Source: Chlamydoabsidia padenii
Lineage: Eukaryota > Mucoromycota > Mucoromycetes > Mucorales > Cunninghamellaceae
DNA: 64,000 bases
Reading direction: 5' to 3'
Assembly (NCBI GenBank): GCA_025330725.1
Contig: JAIWND010000004.1
Span: forward strand, 1,302,001 to 1,366,000
The translations under genes and the position numbers were made by a program. The notes beneath the pieces were generated by a model. It was given only the letters and a program-made list of their open reading frames with translations. It searched no databases and was not told where the DNA came from. Positions 50,234 through 61,659 of the stretch are shown here, in pieces. How positions within the stretch are numbered: the stretch's first letter is position 1; every line of letters starts with the position of its first letter.

Positions 50234-51465
50234 CCTCCTCACATCAATCACAACCACAATCACAACATCATCAGCAACCCTCCTCACAACAACAACAACA
50301 TCCTGTCACAGGAAACAACAACAAGAATCAACAATGGAAACGAAAACAGAACCAACACAATTACAACAATGCCAAGGTAAGAAACGGAGAAGTATGTGTA
50401 TGATGATACTGATTATTAGGATTTAGAAACAAAGGCAGGGACAAAGTGATTTGTATGCGGTACAAGCTATGCTCTCGGAACAAGGACAGGTAAAAGAAAG
50501 AAAAAAGGGAAAAGATAGATTGATGACTAACACCAAAGGGGTTTTGTTTAGGGCAACCTATCCATGGTAGATATTGCTCGTGGCAGTAAGTTAATAATAG
50601 GGTGATTAACCTGGGAAAGATCAATAACGAATATCTTTATCTTTTTAGTTCTCGGTAAACCTCGACAACAAGTGTATCAACCTAAACGATCTTCCGACAA
50701 CAACAGATCACAACCGGAACAAAATAAAAAGCCTACAATCACCTCTGATAATGTATGTCGATTCTATCGCCGGGGCAACTGTGCATCGGGTACCAACTGC
50801 AAATACAAACACGAAGGACAACAAGAATTAACCCTATGCAAATATTACAAAAGCGGCACCTGTGTTAATGGAGACAGCTGCACCTTTAGTCATGTAAGTA
50901 CATCCCCCTCTCAACATGCTTTCCCCCTCTGAATTGACCCAACTTTTTTTTATAGAACCTTCAAATCGAACCCTGTCGCTTCTTTTTTGCAAATAATGGA
51001 ACATGTGAAGCCGGTGATCATTGTAGCTTCTCTCACGACCCATTGACTGACACCACACGAAAAGCACTTCATCGCATGACGGGTCCTTGTCGATTCTATC
51101 ATTTCAAGGGATACTGCACCAATGGCGATCAATGTGGGTTTTCTCATACAGAAATCGACGAGAATGAACGGAATCGATTGGAACAAACGTTAACGCCTTG
51201 CCGACACTTCCATACCATCGGGTCCTGTATCAAAGGCGACGATTGTTTCTTCCTCCATTCTGAAGCGTCACCCGAAAGTGTCCGGGTCTTTTTGGACTCT
51301 CTAAAGCCACCACCAACACGACCCTTCCATACCACCAAAGGCGATAATGGCTCCTTTTTGCACGCCAAGGCTTCACCAGATAGTGTGCAGGGTTTTTCGG
51401 ACACTCTAACACCAACAAGGGATCCTCGATTACTATTACAACAACATCAACAACAACCTAATTAG
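49160..51465 (+). CDS. CCCH zinc-finger protein with polyglutamine tracts
   Basis: Seven exons (49160-49810, 49872-49946, 50020-50376, 50427-50489, 50552-50585, 50649-50893, 50956-51465) encode 644 residues. The N-terminal half is disordered with three Q tracts (CAA/CAG coded near 49292-49348, 49700-49733 and 50188-50230) and a basic KGKRQRLQRIRQKQK-like helix. The C-terminal third holds five CX5-8CX5CX3H fingers: CRFYRRGNCASGTNCKYKH, CKYYKSGTCVNGDSCTFSH, CRFFFANNGTCEAGDHCSFSH, CRFYHFKGYCTNGDQCGFSH, CRHFHTIGSCIKGDDCFFLH. A sixth, RPFHTTKGDNGSFLH, has lost all Cys. Tandem CCCH arrays bind RNA; processing or decay of mRNA is a reasonable inference. No RING domain, so not a makorin. Confidence 0.87.
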
Positions 51466-51616
51466 TGCTACATACCCTCCTCCTCCATTTACTACATATA
51501 TAAATAAAAACATATTATCCATCTTATCCATAATAATCATAATAGAGTCCCATTTTATTTGACAAACAATAATAAAGTCCCATTTTATTTTTAATAAACT
51601 ATAGTATTCTATTCAT

Positions 51617-53058
51617 TTAATAGGCAGTGTAGGTCAAGGCAATACGGTGTTGAAGGTAGTCTTTTGATGTTTTAAATTGGTTGGGTTCTTCTTGCGCCAT
51701 ATCGGTATAGGAAGGCTGGGATGGGATGAGAAGACTGGGTACGGGATCCAATGCCATACCACCACCTTGCACAAAATAGGCAATACTGTAACGTTCCTGT
51801 TGTTGTTCGAGTCCAGGTTGGAAAATCACACGGTGTTTGGTGGATCGGATCAGGCCGTTCGTCCAGTATTGTAAACAATCGCCCATGTTGACCACCACAC
51901 AATCGTCTCGCACAGGTACATCCAACCATGTCATCTTGGACGGATCCTTTGGTTCACTGTTGCTTTGGATCTGTAAACCACCTATTTTGTTCTGCCACAA
52001 TAATGTAATCAAACCATAATCCGAATGTCTTTTTTATAATAAATAAAAAATAAAAAAAAGGGAGGGTGAGTCAATGTGAAGAACATCAATATGTTTTTTT
52101 TTTTTTTTTTTCCTTTACCTGCCAATGCGGACTTCCTCTTTGAGATCGGTGGGGTTATCGTTTTCTGCGATGGGATAGTGGAGTGTGCGTATAATATCAC
52201 AAGGTTGAGTTTCTTGAAGGTACTGGCGAGAGAAGTAGGACCGACCCCCTTTTTCATCTGGGATCTAAAAATAATAATCAGGTATCAGGTGTATCAGGTT
52301 TTGCATAAGTGTTTATTGAGTCAATCATATGGCATTACCTTTAAAGCGATTGCCATACATTCCATGATATCAACAGCAATAGAGTCACATTGCTAGAGAG
52401 AGAGAGAGAGAAAGGATTGAGTCGACTTTTTATTTTTTATCTGGTTTGTTAATACTTTACATTTTGGAATTGACGTACTAGGTCGATCTTGTCGGCAAAA
52501 GTAGGAGCAATGGCATGTTTTGATTCGCCATTGACTAGGCGACCTATGTTATAAGATCTAATTAACCAGTAAGTAATGTATCCATTTCCTTTATCATGTT
52601 TGAGCCCTTACTCTTTATAATCCCTTCTGGTGCTTGTGACATCAACCCTATAGAATACAAAGAGCATTAGATCGTTTTTTTTTTCTTTCCCCAGTCCAAG
52701 TTCTTTGTTACTTACATTTCATGACGGATTGCACTGTATCCAACATTGGTTTCCATATCATGCTTGTATTTGAGTTTTTCTTCCACCGGTAGTTTGAAGA
52801 ATTCCTTGGCCTAATCGAATAAAAAAAAGGATCATGTTTTGTTTTAATCACATATCAAATAGTTTTTTTCTTAATACTTACTGTATCAAACATTTGTAGA
52901 TATTCCTTTTGTTCGGGAGGAATTCGGACAAAGAAGAAACCAACCTGTGTAGCTGCTTCCAAAACTTGATTGGCTGTTTCTTCCAGATTGGTGTTCATGC
53001 CACCAAGATCGATGACAGGAATGTGAGTAATGGTGTGGTTATTTTGTTCGAGGGTCAT
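51617..53058 (-). CDS. 2-oxoglutarate/Fe(II)-dependent dioxygenase (isopenicillin-N-synthase-like)
   Basis: Seven exons (52882-53058, 52716-52810, 52612-52647, 52461-52557, 52339-52392, 52119-52264, 51617-52028) give 338 residues. N-terminal DIOX_N domain: IPVIDLGGMN and ATQVGFFFVR. Double-stranded beta-helix: RHSDYGLITLLWQ (His and Asp iron ligands), GDCLQYWTNGLIRSTKHRV (third His), and RYSIAYF (Arg for 2-oxoglutarate). This is the general IPNS/gibberellin-oxidase/thymine-hydroxylase-like family. The substrate cannot be told; no biosynthetic neighbours are present. It converges on the CCCH gene (151 bp between stops). A GAA/TTC microsatellite lies directly upstream of the start. No common promoter element within 300 bp. 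Confidence 0.9.
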
Positions 53059-53076
53059 AGTTGCACACTATTCAAA

Positions 53077-53078
<2 letters not shown>

Positions 53079-53107
<29 letters not shown>

Positions 53108-53113
53108 AAGAAG
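53079..53113. repeat. (GAA)n microsatellite
   Basis: About eleven GAA units just upstream of the dioxygenase ATG (TTC repeats on its coding strand, in the 5' leader). Confidence 0.8.
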
Positions 53114-53219
53114 GAAGAAAGACGTTAGTTAAATAGATAAAGGGTGAGAAAAAAAAAGTCGCTATATTGTTTAAGGGGGCATGACTTGGGCCTTTATGAA
53201 GGTTGCACACTTGTTTGTA

Positions 53220-53670
53220 TTGCAACCACAATTTCGGCCCTAAAGAATAAGATTCATGTACAAGATATAGTTAGTGTTTACCTGTAGAGAGAGCGAGAGA
53301 GATAAGGGAGATACACAAAACATGTTAATCGTCATACGGTCCCTATGCATTTCCAGAAGAAAGTGAGTAGACGAGCTGGTTATACTTTTACCCACCCTTA
53401 CCTTGGCTGGTTTCAAAGAAAAAACACCATTAGATAGGATAAGAATTTCATCCCCCGTTTGATTCACGCACAACCCCAAAGTTACCTAGAAGTTTTTTTT
53501 TATATAAAGAGAGTTGATCATTATTGTCGATTCATAGGAGACCCACGTAGTTTGAGATAGTATTGATTTGACCAGCTGAATCAGAGTCGTTGTTGCTTGT
53601 AATATCATGTTTTAGTTAAACAAAAAAAAAAGGGGGGGTTGGAGTCCATTCATGACTTACCTTCGTCATT
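53220..53670 (-). other. Candidate small multi-exon gene, roadblock/LAMTOR5-like, splicing unresolved
   Basis: On the minus strand a start at 53608 opens MILQATTTLIQLVKSILSQT, and an exon at 53402-53485 with good splice sites encodes VTLGLCVNQTGDEILILSNG followed by VFSLKPAK. Further down are LLEMHRDRMTINM (53315-53355) and AEIVVAIQTSVQPS plus stop (near 53200-53240). The helix-strand order and the final IVVAIQ strand recall roadblock/LAMTOR5 proteins of the Ragulator complex. I could not find a splice chain that joins all parts in frame, so the locus may be a pseudogene or mis-joined by me. Confidence 0.3.
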
Positions 53671-53843
53671 CTATCCAACCATCTTTCACGTTTCCAAGAT
53701 TACATACGTAGATGACCAATTCTTTTATTATAAAGAGTACTTTGGGGGTTACAGGAGAGGAAAAAAGAAAGAAAAGAAAGCAAACAAATAAAAAAAAGAA
53801 AAAAGATATTTGTAATCCCTCCCATCAACTCCAGTGGGTGTAA

Positions 53844-53856
53844 TTTCAAATCCCGA
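53844..53856 (-). promoter_or_regulatory. TTTCAAATCCCGA element
   Basis: Near-exact element in the gap between the possible roadblock gene (starts about 180-240 bp away on the minus strand) and the transporter 3' end. It supports a real promoter for that small gene. Confidence 0.35.
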
Positions 53857-54042
53857 TGTGGTACTTTTTCATCTGACTCTCCAAAGAGGTAACAAAGATA
53901 AAACGATACCATACCCGCCATTTATACAGACTCCCTAGTCGACTAACCTCTCTCTCAAGTATTTAAAGGCTGTAACAACATAAAACCACTGAATCTAACC
54001 TTATTACTATGTATAATTTTTATTTTCTGTCTAAACTTGAGA

Positions 54043-55965
54043 TTACACAACTGGATTCCCCGCATTTTGATCGTCAGATGCATCTTGACTGTTTTGTTTA
54101 CCACCATCAATAGCCAGTCGTTTCAAATCACCTTTTAACCAAAACACAGGGACAAAACAAATGGCAGAAATTACCGTCATGGCTATGATGGAATTTGTCA
54201 TGTTATTTGGAGGATTGGCGTCGGGACCTGCCCTTAGTGAATCGATCATCACCGAGAAAACTAGCATAAAGGCTGTCACCAGACTCCAGATAAGGCATGA
54301 ACTAATGGATTCAGGGACAGGGTAAGTCACTAGGAAAGGCAAATGATTTAGTCAAACTTTTTTTTGCATGAATGTCGAAAACTCCGCTCTCCATTTTTTT
54401 TTTTTTCTTACCTTCACAGCAAAACTCGAGCATGACTGGAAAGATACCATAAGCAAAAAATCCGTTTATGAGACATGCGATGATGACTGCTCCGGTGGCA
54501 TTAGGGATTACTAAAATAAACAAAAAAGACAAGGTTTAGATAGTAGACCTTTTTTTTTTTTTTCCTCGGCTCATCTTGACATACGTTGAAAGATAAAGAC
54601 TATATATGAAAAAACCACTAAAGGAGAAAACATCTTGATGACCATAAGATACTGAGATGTTTTCCCAGCCCAATAACCTGCCATGACTATTACCTTATCA
54701 TGTTAGTCTTTTTTTTTTTTTTTCCTAATTGACAAGTTACCTCCACCGGCAAATCCAGCAAAAATGACCACGGAAGCACAAACACCGGCGATTTGATCGG
54801 AATAACCCAAGGGGAGAATAGCCTCAATGATCAAGACCGATACCGAGAAAGCTATACCCATATCTACAGATGCCAAAAATGCAATCCATCGAAAAGTCGG
54901 GTTTCTTATTAGTTGCTTGATGCCTTGAATGAAACTCATGCGTTCTTCTAATGCACTTTTGGATGGAGGAAGGCGGGGTTTTCTGGGAATGAAAAAAGCG
55001 GGGATGGTGACAATGGCGGAAAACCCCGCAGTGACCAGTAACTAAACTTACAGGCATGAAAGACTAATAAATATTGTGTGGGGATAAAAGTCGAAAACGA
55101 AAAAAAAAAGCTTACCGCACGAGGCACATCATATCGTGAAAAGGCGATTTGCGGTAGTATCAAAGGGGCCAGGGCCATTCCCAATTGGATTGCTGTTAAG
55201 GAGATCAATTTTAACGCCTGCATCAATGATTATATCTTTTTTGTATTCACTTTACATATAAGTGTATTTGCAATAGAACGATCTTTAGGAGCAAACCAGA
55301 CGGCTACGAGCTATGATAAGAAGAAAAAAGGAGGAGTTAATATAGATTTTAAATCCCGCTTACTCCTTTCTGGTTTCAGTATACCTTTGCTGCAATACTA
55401 AACAATAGAAATAATCAATACTTGTGGTTCAAAAAGAAAAAAACATCCTTACTTGTATATCAATGGTCCACCTAGACTAGCGACGATCTGACCCAGCATC
55501 ATCATTATGAATCTATGCTGTTCAGGGACAATGATAGCAAGACAGCGAATCCAACACCCAGTCGTATTCAAGATGGCTGACATTAGGATCTAAAAAAAGG
55601 GGTGGTGAGATAGCACAGGGAGAAATAAAAAAAATATATACTACACCTACTGATGTTTTTAAACCAAATCGCTCGTAAGACCAAGCTGAAGGTAATGAGA
55701 AAGTGGTGTTGATGATGGCCGATATATTGGAAAGCCAGTTCAACTGAGTTAAACTAATCATCATATAGTCAGTGAAAGCAGTGGGCAAACTCGATGCTGT
55801 CAACCACATTACAGCACAAGATGTATTCACTGCAACTACCACCCCGACTACAATCCATGCCATCCAGCTTGTTTTTTCCTCTTCGGGTTCCATATGAATC
55901 TTTTCATTCTTTGTATAGACATGATCACAATGGCCCACCATCGTTGTTTCGTATGATTTACTCAT
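54043..55965 (-). CDS. MFS transporter, SLC49/FLVCR-like
   Basis: Nine exons (55651-55965, 55453-55589, 55385-55397, 55251-55310, 55116-55217, 54741-55041, 54585-54686, 54412-54510, 54043-54329) give 471 residues and 12 plausible helices. Family cues: TQLNWLSNISAIINTTFSLP in the first helices, GCWIRCL, MMLGQIVASLGGP, then LVAVWFAPKDRSIANTL, matching the WF(P)xxER..A pattern of FLVCR/DIRC2 carriers. SLC49 members move heme, choline or similar solutes; the substrate here is unknown. Cytosolic N-terminus ~1-35, C-terminal tail acidic (SQDASDDQNAGN). Exon 3 is only 13 nt, and the exon 4 donor GTGAAT is weak, so this segment needs transcript support. Confidence 0.85.
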
Positions 55966-56837
55966 GTCATGTATGTAGGGAAAAGAGGAAAAGAAAAGGA
56001 TTGAATTGTTATATGGATATTTTATACTCTTATTAGGGGAGGTTGCAATGGTGCATGGGAGATTTATTTTAACATTCAAGCCCCGCCTGCATGAACTGTC
56101 TCCTTGTTGGGGGCGACCTCCCCTCATTGAGGGTCTTTTTGTCTGGACGTAAACATGTATCGGGATTTCAATACTTGTATGATTCAAGGATGCCTGGTTA
56201 AATCAATAATCTATTATGCAATATCAACCAATTTATTATACTATTCATGATTACGGCCGAGGGATCTTCCTTTTCCCACTTCATTTTGCTCGTAAATGCT
56301 ACTGACACCATCAGCCATCTATAAGCCCGACTTGCATGGGCAGAGACAACTGAAAAAAGGAACAAGAACATCAGATTAAGTGATATTACAGATGATGAAT
56401 GATTTGCAAACAGCTTCAATTAAGATAGGAAGAAAAAGAAAAAAGAAAAAAAAAAGACTAACAATGTTGAATGTAAAAGTACCGCTGTCACCGGTTCCCT
56501 TCGTCCCATTACAAGAAACATCCACATGTCGACGCTTCCATGTTTTGTCAAGTGCATGTATTATGCTCAGCATTCTCACTGGTAAAAATCTGTACAACGT
56601 TTCTTTTTGTTCAAACGACTAACTTGATTATGTAGTGACCATTCTCATGAATGAGCTGGTTTCGAAAAAACGATAATGCATGAATTCAATATTTAAGCTC
56701 CGATAACTTTTATAGACATTAAAAAGACGTTATTAACTGAGAAGACGTTAATAACCGAGTTCATTTTTTATTTGTTAAACCATATAACAAACATCTGTTT
56801 GGAAACTTTATTTTTTTATAGTGCAGATTTGGTTCTT
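55966..56837. other. Intergenic between transporter start and metallothionein stop
   Basis: Holds the transporter promoter. A minus-strand frame (56376-56597) contains ALDKTWKRRHVDVSCNG and ends at a GTTAGT donor, with a possible continuation after TTTTCAG at about 56350; no family is recognised, so it is not called as a gene. Confidence 0.35.
56075..56086 (-). promoter_or_regulatory. TTCAAGCCCCGC promoter element (transporter)
   Basis: Variant of the recurring element 109 bp upstream of the minus-strand ATG at 55965. Confidence 0.4.
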
Positions 56838-57144
56838 TCAGCATTTGCATTGTCCTTTTTCGCACGAACATCCTGTTCCGCTCCCTAAAATAAAGTTGAG
56901 TGGATTGCTTTTTTTTTTTTTTTTCATCAATAGGAATGACTACCTCACCTTTACATGCACAGGAATTGCTATGTTGTGCTTTACAATCAGTGCATTTACA
57001 GCTGTTTTCACATTTACAAACACCAGTAGATTGGCAGCTTTATACAAAGAAAAGAATATCAGGATCAACCAAAGAGTCTTTTCTTTCTTTTTTTCAAATG
57101 AAGACTTACGAGCATTCATTATTTTCTTTACAAGGGCAGGCCAT
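56838..57144 (-). CDS. Metallothionein, 56 residues, 15 cysteines
   Basis: Three small exons (57110-57144, 56949-57037, 56838-56884) total 171 nt. The product starts MACPCKENNECSC, continues VCKCENSCKCTDCKAQHSNS and CACKG, and ends CSCEKGQCKC. The 15 Cys lie in CxC, CxxC-like and CKC arrangements, there are no aromatic residues, and Lys alternates with Cys: the textbook metallothionein composition. It should bind Cu, Zn or Cd in the cytosol for storage and detoxification. All splice sites are good (GTAAGT/AAAG, GTGAGG/TTTAG), and intron phases 2 and 1 keep the Cys pattern. The leader lacks the common promoter element. The family subclass is uncertain. Confidence 0.9.
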
Positions 57145-57753
57145 AGTTGAGAGTGAGATTATAAGAAGGAAAGAAGAAAGTAGAAACCAAAAAGAAGGCT
57201 AAAGAGACTAGATTTATAGTCTTCAAAATAGCCTATCGTTGAAACTTCGGAAAATTCCATTTGACCAACATATACCGACTGAGTCATTTTTCACTTGACA
57301 TCTTACTTTTTTCCCCACGGTATGATTTCCATATCACTCATTTTCATTCGACAGCCCATGCATTCATGCACATAAATTAAAGTGGCGCTTGAAATTTGAT
57401 GTGTCTAGAAGGGTCATGTGTTGTAAAGGAGGGAGAAGCGAGTGTGTTCAAGGGGGTGTGCATGGACAAGGACAACATGGTAGAATGAGAAGAGACATGA
57501 ATGATTTTACCATTTTTGTTTATTATATAAGGTGATAAAGAAGATAGTAGCTATACTAAACTAAACTAATAAAGATCGAGGTTATCATTGGAGGGTAAAG
57601 AGATACTTTTTTGGGGGGGGGGTACTAAAACTTTTTGTTGGGTTATTTTTCAAAATGGGGAGAACAAACTATTTACAAAAGGTATGTATAATATAATATA
57701 TGTATAAAGAGCAAAGTGTACAGAGGTAATAAAAAAGGGATAAGGGGGGTTGA
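57145..57753. other. Metallothionein promoter and SFP1 3' flank
   Basis: Upstream of the metallothionein start the sequence is AT-rich with several TTCC/GGAA and CATTC repeats; no clear metal-response consensus is recognised. A G9 run occurs at about 57613. AATAAAG and ATATAATATATG occur in the SFP1 3' side. Confidence 0.35.
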
Positions 57754-58997
57754 CTAAAACATGGGGGATAAACAAGAGAGTTCAGGTGAAGAGGAAGGAG
57801 ACAAGTTTGGTGTTGACATGGAAGAAGAAGCTTGGGAAGAAGAAGATAATGCGTGAGGAGGATACGATTGTTGTAAAAAGGTATTACTAAAGGAAGCCAA
57901 AGTTTGATTCAAAAACGCCACATGGGAATGTTCAATATGATACTTGAGACCGTTCAGATTTTTGTATCGTCGATTACAATCACCAAGAGTACATTGATAA
58001 GGTTTAGAAGCCACGTTTTCACTATCATCGGTAGCCAAATTGCAGTGTCCATGTTCATTATGATACTTGAGTCCATTTGGGTTCTTGTACGCCTTGTCGC
58101 ACCCTTCCACTGGACACTTGTACGGCTTATCAGCATGCAAATCTAAAAAAAAAAAAGAGAAAAGAGGGTTAAATAAAACTTTACATAATGAAAAGTGGGG
58201 AACTTACTTGAGTAATGGGCGGAAGATGCCAACAAGGCACCAGCATGAGCCAAAAAGTCTTCATCCGTAAAAAACCCAGCAGCAACACTTTGTGTAGTAC
58301 ATCCAGTAGCATTAAGAAAGCCATCATAAGGTTGTATGTTTAGTTTCTTCACTGCTGATTGAGCCACAAGATCAAAGGTCGATTGTTCAAAGGTTCGTTT
58401 CTTGCCAGCCATCATTGGTTTGCCCGTCTTCCTTGTTGAGTCATCATCACCATCGTCGTCATCATTGCGTTGTTGTTGTTGTTGTTGGCAAAGGTCAGAG
58501 AGGTATGCTGCGGCCTTTTTCTTCAGGTGATTTAGATCCAAATCTAGATTATTTTCAAACAGTCCTTGATCATCTTCCTCTTGTTGTTGAGCACCGTCGG
58601 TCGATCCTTCAGGTTGTCCATCGTCAAATAACACCATATCGTCATCACATTCGTCAACTTGTTCTTCTTCTTCCAATCGGACATGACATTCTTCATAATG
58701 TTGAAGCAAGTCATGGAGGTCATTCAGAATCAGGCCACAACAAGCAAAGTCCCGACAGTAACTTGCTTCCAGTTCGCGCGATTCAAAGGTATCCTTGACA
58801 TCTGTTTGTGGTTTGCAAAGTAAAAAGTCATAAGTACTATTTGTAAAAAGATAAAATAAAAGGGTCATGTTAATCAATGACGGCAACATTACTATTGCTT
58901 TTTTTTGGGGGGGTACTTACTCAAAGTTAATGTCATGGATGGGAGCAGAGATGGTGCTCATTCTTCGTACACTGTTGTATTCCACAGGAGCAGGCAT
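57754..58997 (-). CDS. SFP1: SFP1-type C2H2 split zinc-finger transcription factor
   Basis: Exons 58921-58997, 58208-58836 and 57754-58142 encode 364 residues. Sfp1 drives ribosomal-protein and ribosome-biogenesis genes downstream of TOR. Features: an N-terminal finger CRDFACCGLILNDLHDLLQH followed by YEECH (~46-70), characteristic of the family. An acidic Glu/Asp region follows, with a short Q run and a basic AGKKRTF segment. Then come two C-terminal fingers: KPYKCPVEGCDKAYKNPNGL...HNEHGH and KPYQCTLGDCNRRYKNLNGL...HIEHSH. The KNxNGLKYH phrase repeated in both is diagnostic. The C-terminus is Ser/Pro-rich. The second exon starts at 58836 so that DTYDFLLCKP joins in frame. Confidence 0.92.
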
Positions 58998-59162
58998 TTT
59001 AATGTAATGGTTTATATGTATTGTATAGTATAGTAGAATTCAAAAAAAGAGTGGGGGAATAGAGTAAAAGGGGGGAAGAAGAGTAAAAAGGTAAAGAAAA
59101 AAGTAAAGAAAAGGAAATTCATGGCAGCCTTTATAAAAAGACAGGTGTCGCACACAAAAATG

Positions 59163-59175
59163 GCGGCATTTGAAA
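59163..59175 (+). promoter_or_regulatory. GCGGCATTTGAAA promoter element (SFP1)
   Basis: One-base variant of the recurring element, 166 bp upstream of the minus-strand ATG at 58997. Confidence 0.45.
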
Positions 59176-61156
59176 ATCAGTTTATTCTTTCAACTCTATG
59201 TGTCTTCCATTTTTGGAAAAGCCTTGTTTTTCATAGTGCAACTTTTCACACCTCCCTCCTTTCAAGCCTCTCTTGAAAGCTAGTGAATACCACAACACGA
59301 TCATTCATTATACATGTCTGTTTTGAATAGATAATCACTTCATTTAGTATGTTAAAGGAAAAAAGCTTTTAGGGCTTTCTTTTCCAAACCAATTAGGGAT
59401 GTAACGTTACACGGCTGAATGGAACGGAGTGGGAAAGCTAAACCTTGCTCTTTGTGATAGTTTTTTTATACAGTGACTTTATGTTAAATAGGATTTACTT
59501 GGTTGAAGGGAGGGAACACTAAATGGATCAACACAAAGGAAAACTGTGTTGACAAACAGAGTCAAACAAGAGATTCTTCTAAAGAAAATAATAATTGTCT
59601 TGGAAAAGAGAAACAATATGTTAAGCTTTAGTTGATTTGATAGAAAGTCTCAACAAAATAGTTGGTCCTTTTGTAGTAACGTTAGTAAACAAGATGTTTC
59701 ATCCGCATTGTTGTGTTGTTTTTGTTGGTTGCTGGGTCCTAAACTATAATTTTTCGTACCCCGCCCGTTTTTAAGCTAGTTACTTGGAGATACCTTCATC
59801 TTTGTATTGTGTATCAATATCTTCCAAACATCAATGTAAGAGTGAAGGGAAAAAAAAACGGGACTCATGTAAAGAATGGATAGATGAAAACTTTAGGGTT
59901 GCCCATTTATTCATGCGAGAAACCCGTGCTGACAGGGGAAGAGAAAAAAAAAAAGCACTTTATACAACCCACCTTTGTTATCGGGGTTACCAAATAAAGA
60001 CATTAGGCATGGAAACAAAAAAATAAAAAGTATGATCGGTTTACGCCAACACCAAACAGTACTCATCATGGGAAAGAGACAGATTGACGGATTGCATTCT
60101 AAACTGCATCTAACATCAACCAAAAGTGATTTATGCAAATCCTCCTTGATTTTTTTAATCAAAATGGGTTCAAACAAATAAATCCCCAGTTTTTTCCTTT
60201 CCACCTTTTGCATGAACCTCCAATATGCGGATGTTCAAATACCCAAATCCCGATTCCCAGAGTGATCGGTCTCTCACTATCCACGTTCATGATGATGGTG
60301 TCACCAACTTAAACATGATGGATATAACAGATAGATGACACGACATCATGCGTAACCGAGTTTTGAAAAAATAAAAAATAAAAAGATTCTTAATGTACAT
60401 GTACATAATGTACGTTGTGTATGATATATGTGTGTCTTTGTTATGGTTCTCTCGTCAGGTTTGCTGGGAAAAAAGTCTGATCCTGCAAACCGCTCTCATC
60501 GATGTATTTGGAAAGTTGCCCATATGTCATTGTATCTCAACCTTTTTTTTTTTTCATATGTTGTTTGATTTTATTTGCGCCCTCTCTACCCTTTACATTG
60601 AAACAACAACTAAAGACAAACAAATCGGTATTGGCATCGTCTCTGTAAAGTAGGGCTTCCTTTTGCATCCATGGCGGTATTTAAAAAATAGCACCCCTGA
60701 TCCCAAATGCACTGCTACCTTGTTTTTTATCATCTCCAGTAACACAGTATAAAACAAAAGAAGAATAGGAACAAAAGAATAGGATAGAAAGAAGAAAGGT
60801 TCCATCCTATGGAAATCAGGTTGATGGAAAGAAAGAAAAAAAAAAGTCAGATAACTTGGATAATCATTTTGTCGAGTGGCTGGAGGGGATGATGACTCAC
60901 GTGGGTTCGACAGGGATCACTGTCAAAGCATCTAACACTGAGTTTGAACTGTCATCTTTTTTTTTTTTTTTTTTTCCTGTCAAATACGTCAAAGCTTAAT
61001 ATGATTGAAACGGATCATCCTTCAATTCTGATTTAACCTCTCAATCAGAAACTACTCGAAATGGAGACTTTCTTAAAACTTGCCGATATCACTTTCTCCC
61101 TTTCCTTTCTTCGCTGAATACATTTATCATGAAATCACCCAGGAATAGATCAACAT

Positions 61157-61169
61157 TTTCAAATCCCGC
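61157..61169 (-). promoter_or_regulatory. TTTCAAATCCCGC promoter element (URA2)
   Basis: Exact reverse complement of the element, about 490 bp before the URA2 ATG but only about 270 bp before the inferred 5' UTR intron, consistent with a promoter position. Confidence 0.45.
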
Positions 61170-61659
61170 TTTATCGGGGCGGGACAAAAAAAAAAATTTT
61201 TTTTCAAGCCGATTTAATATAAAAGAGGAATTCATTTTGGATTTAATCTTATTCTTCTTCAGCTCCTCGGCTGAACAAACCATACCCTACCAATAAAGCC
61301 TTTTTTCTCCCCACACTTTTTTTATTGTCATTCACATACATTTAATATATATATTTATTATATATACTTCTTTATCTTTCTACTTTTGTCCTTCTTCTCA
61401 ATCTGTTGACACTGCCTACGACATTTTGGAAACAATGTAAGCAATGAATGGATTGGGGGGGAAAGGAAAGAGAGGTTGGTCTGTGCTCTCTTTCCAGGTG
61501 ATGTCTTTTATATAGTGTTGTAATGGTGTATATTTAACAGCTTGTACTCTTCTTTTGATCTATATAGACAAAAAAAGAAAGTAATCTTACAAGCATCCTG
61601 ACTCTGTATTATACAAACACAAGCATCGTCCTCTCTCTTATATAATCCATTGACTTATC

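Larger units (their letters stand above)
58998..61659. other. Long intergenic before URA2, no gene resolved
   Basis: About 2.6 kb. SFP1 promoter to about 59300; then AT-rich DNA with short domain-less frames (59784-60213, 60393-60805). An orphan CAAATCCCGATT is near 60247. A T-run (60958-60976) and the URA2 element at 61157 follow. A probable 5' UTR intron of URA2 spans 61437-61540 (AAT|GTAAGC...TTAACAG). Confidence 0.4.
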
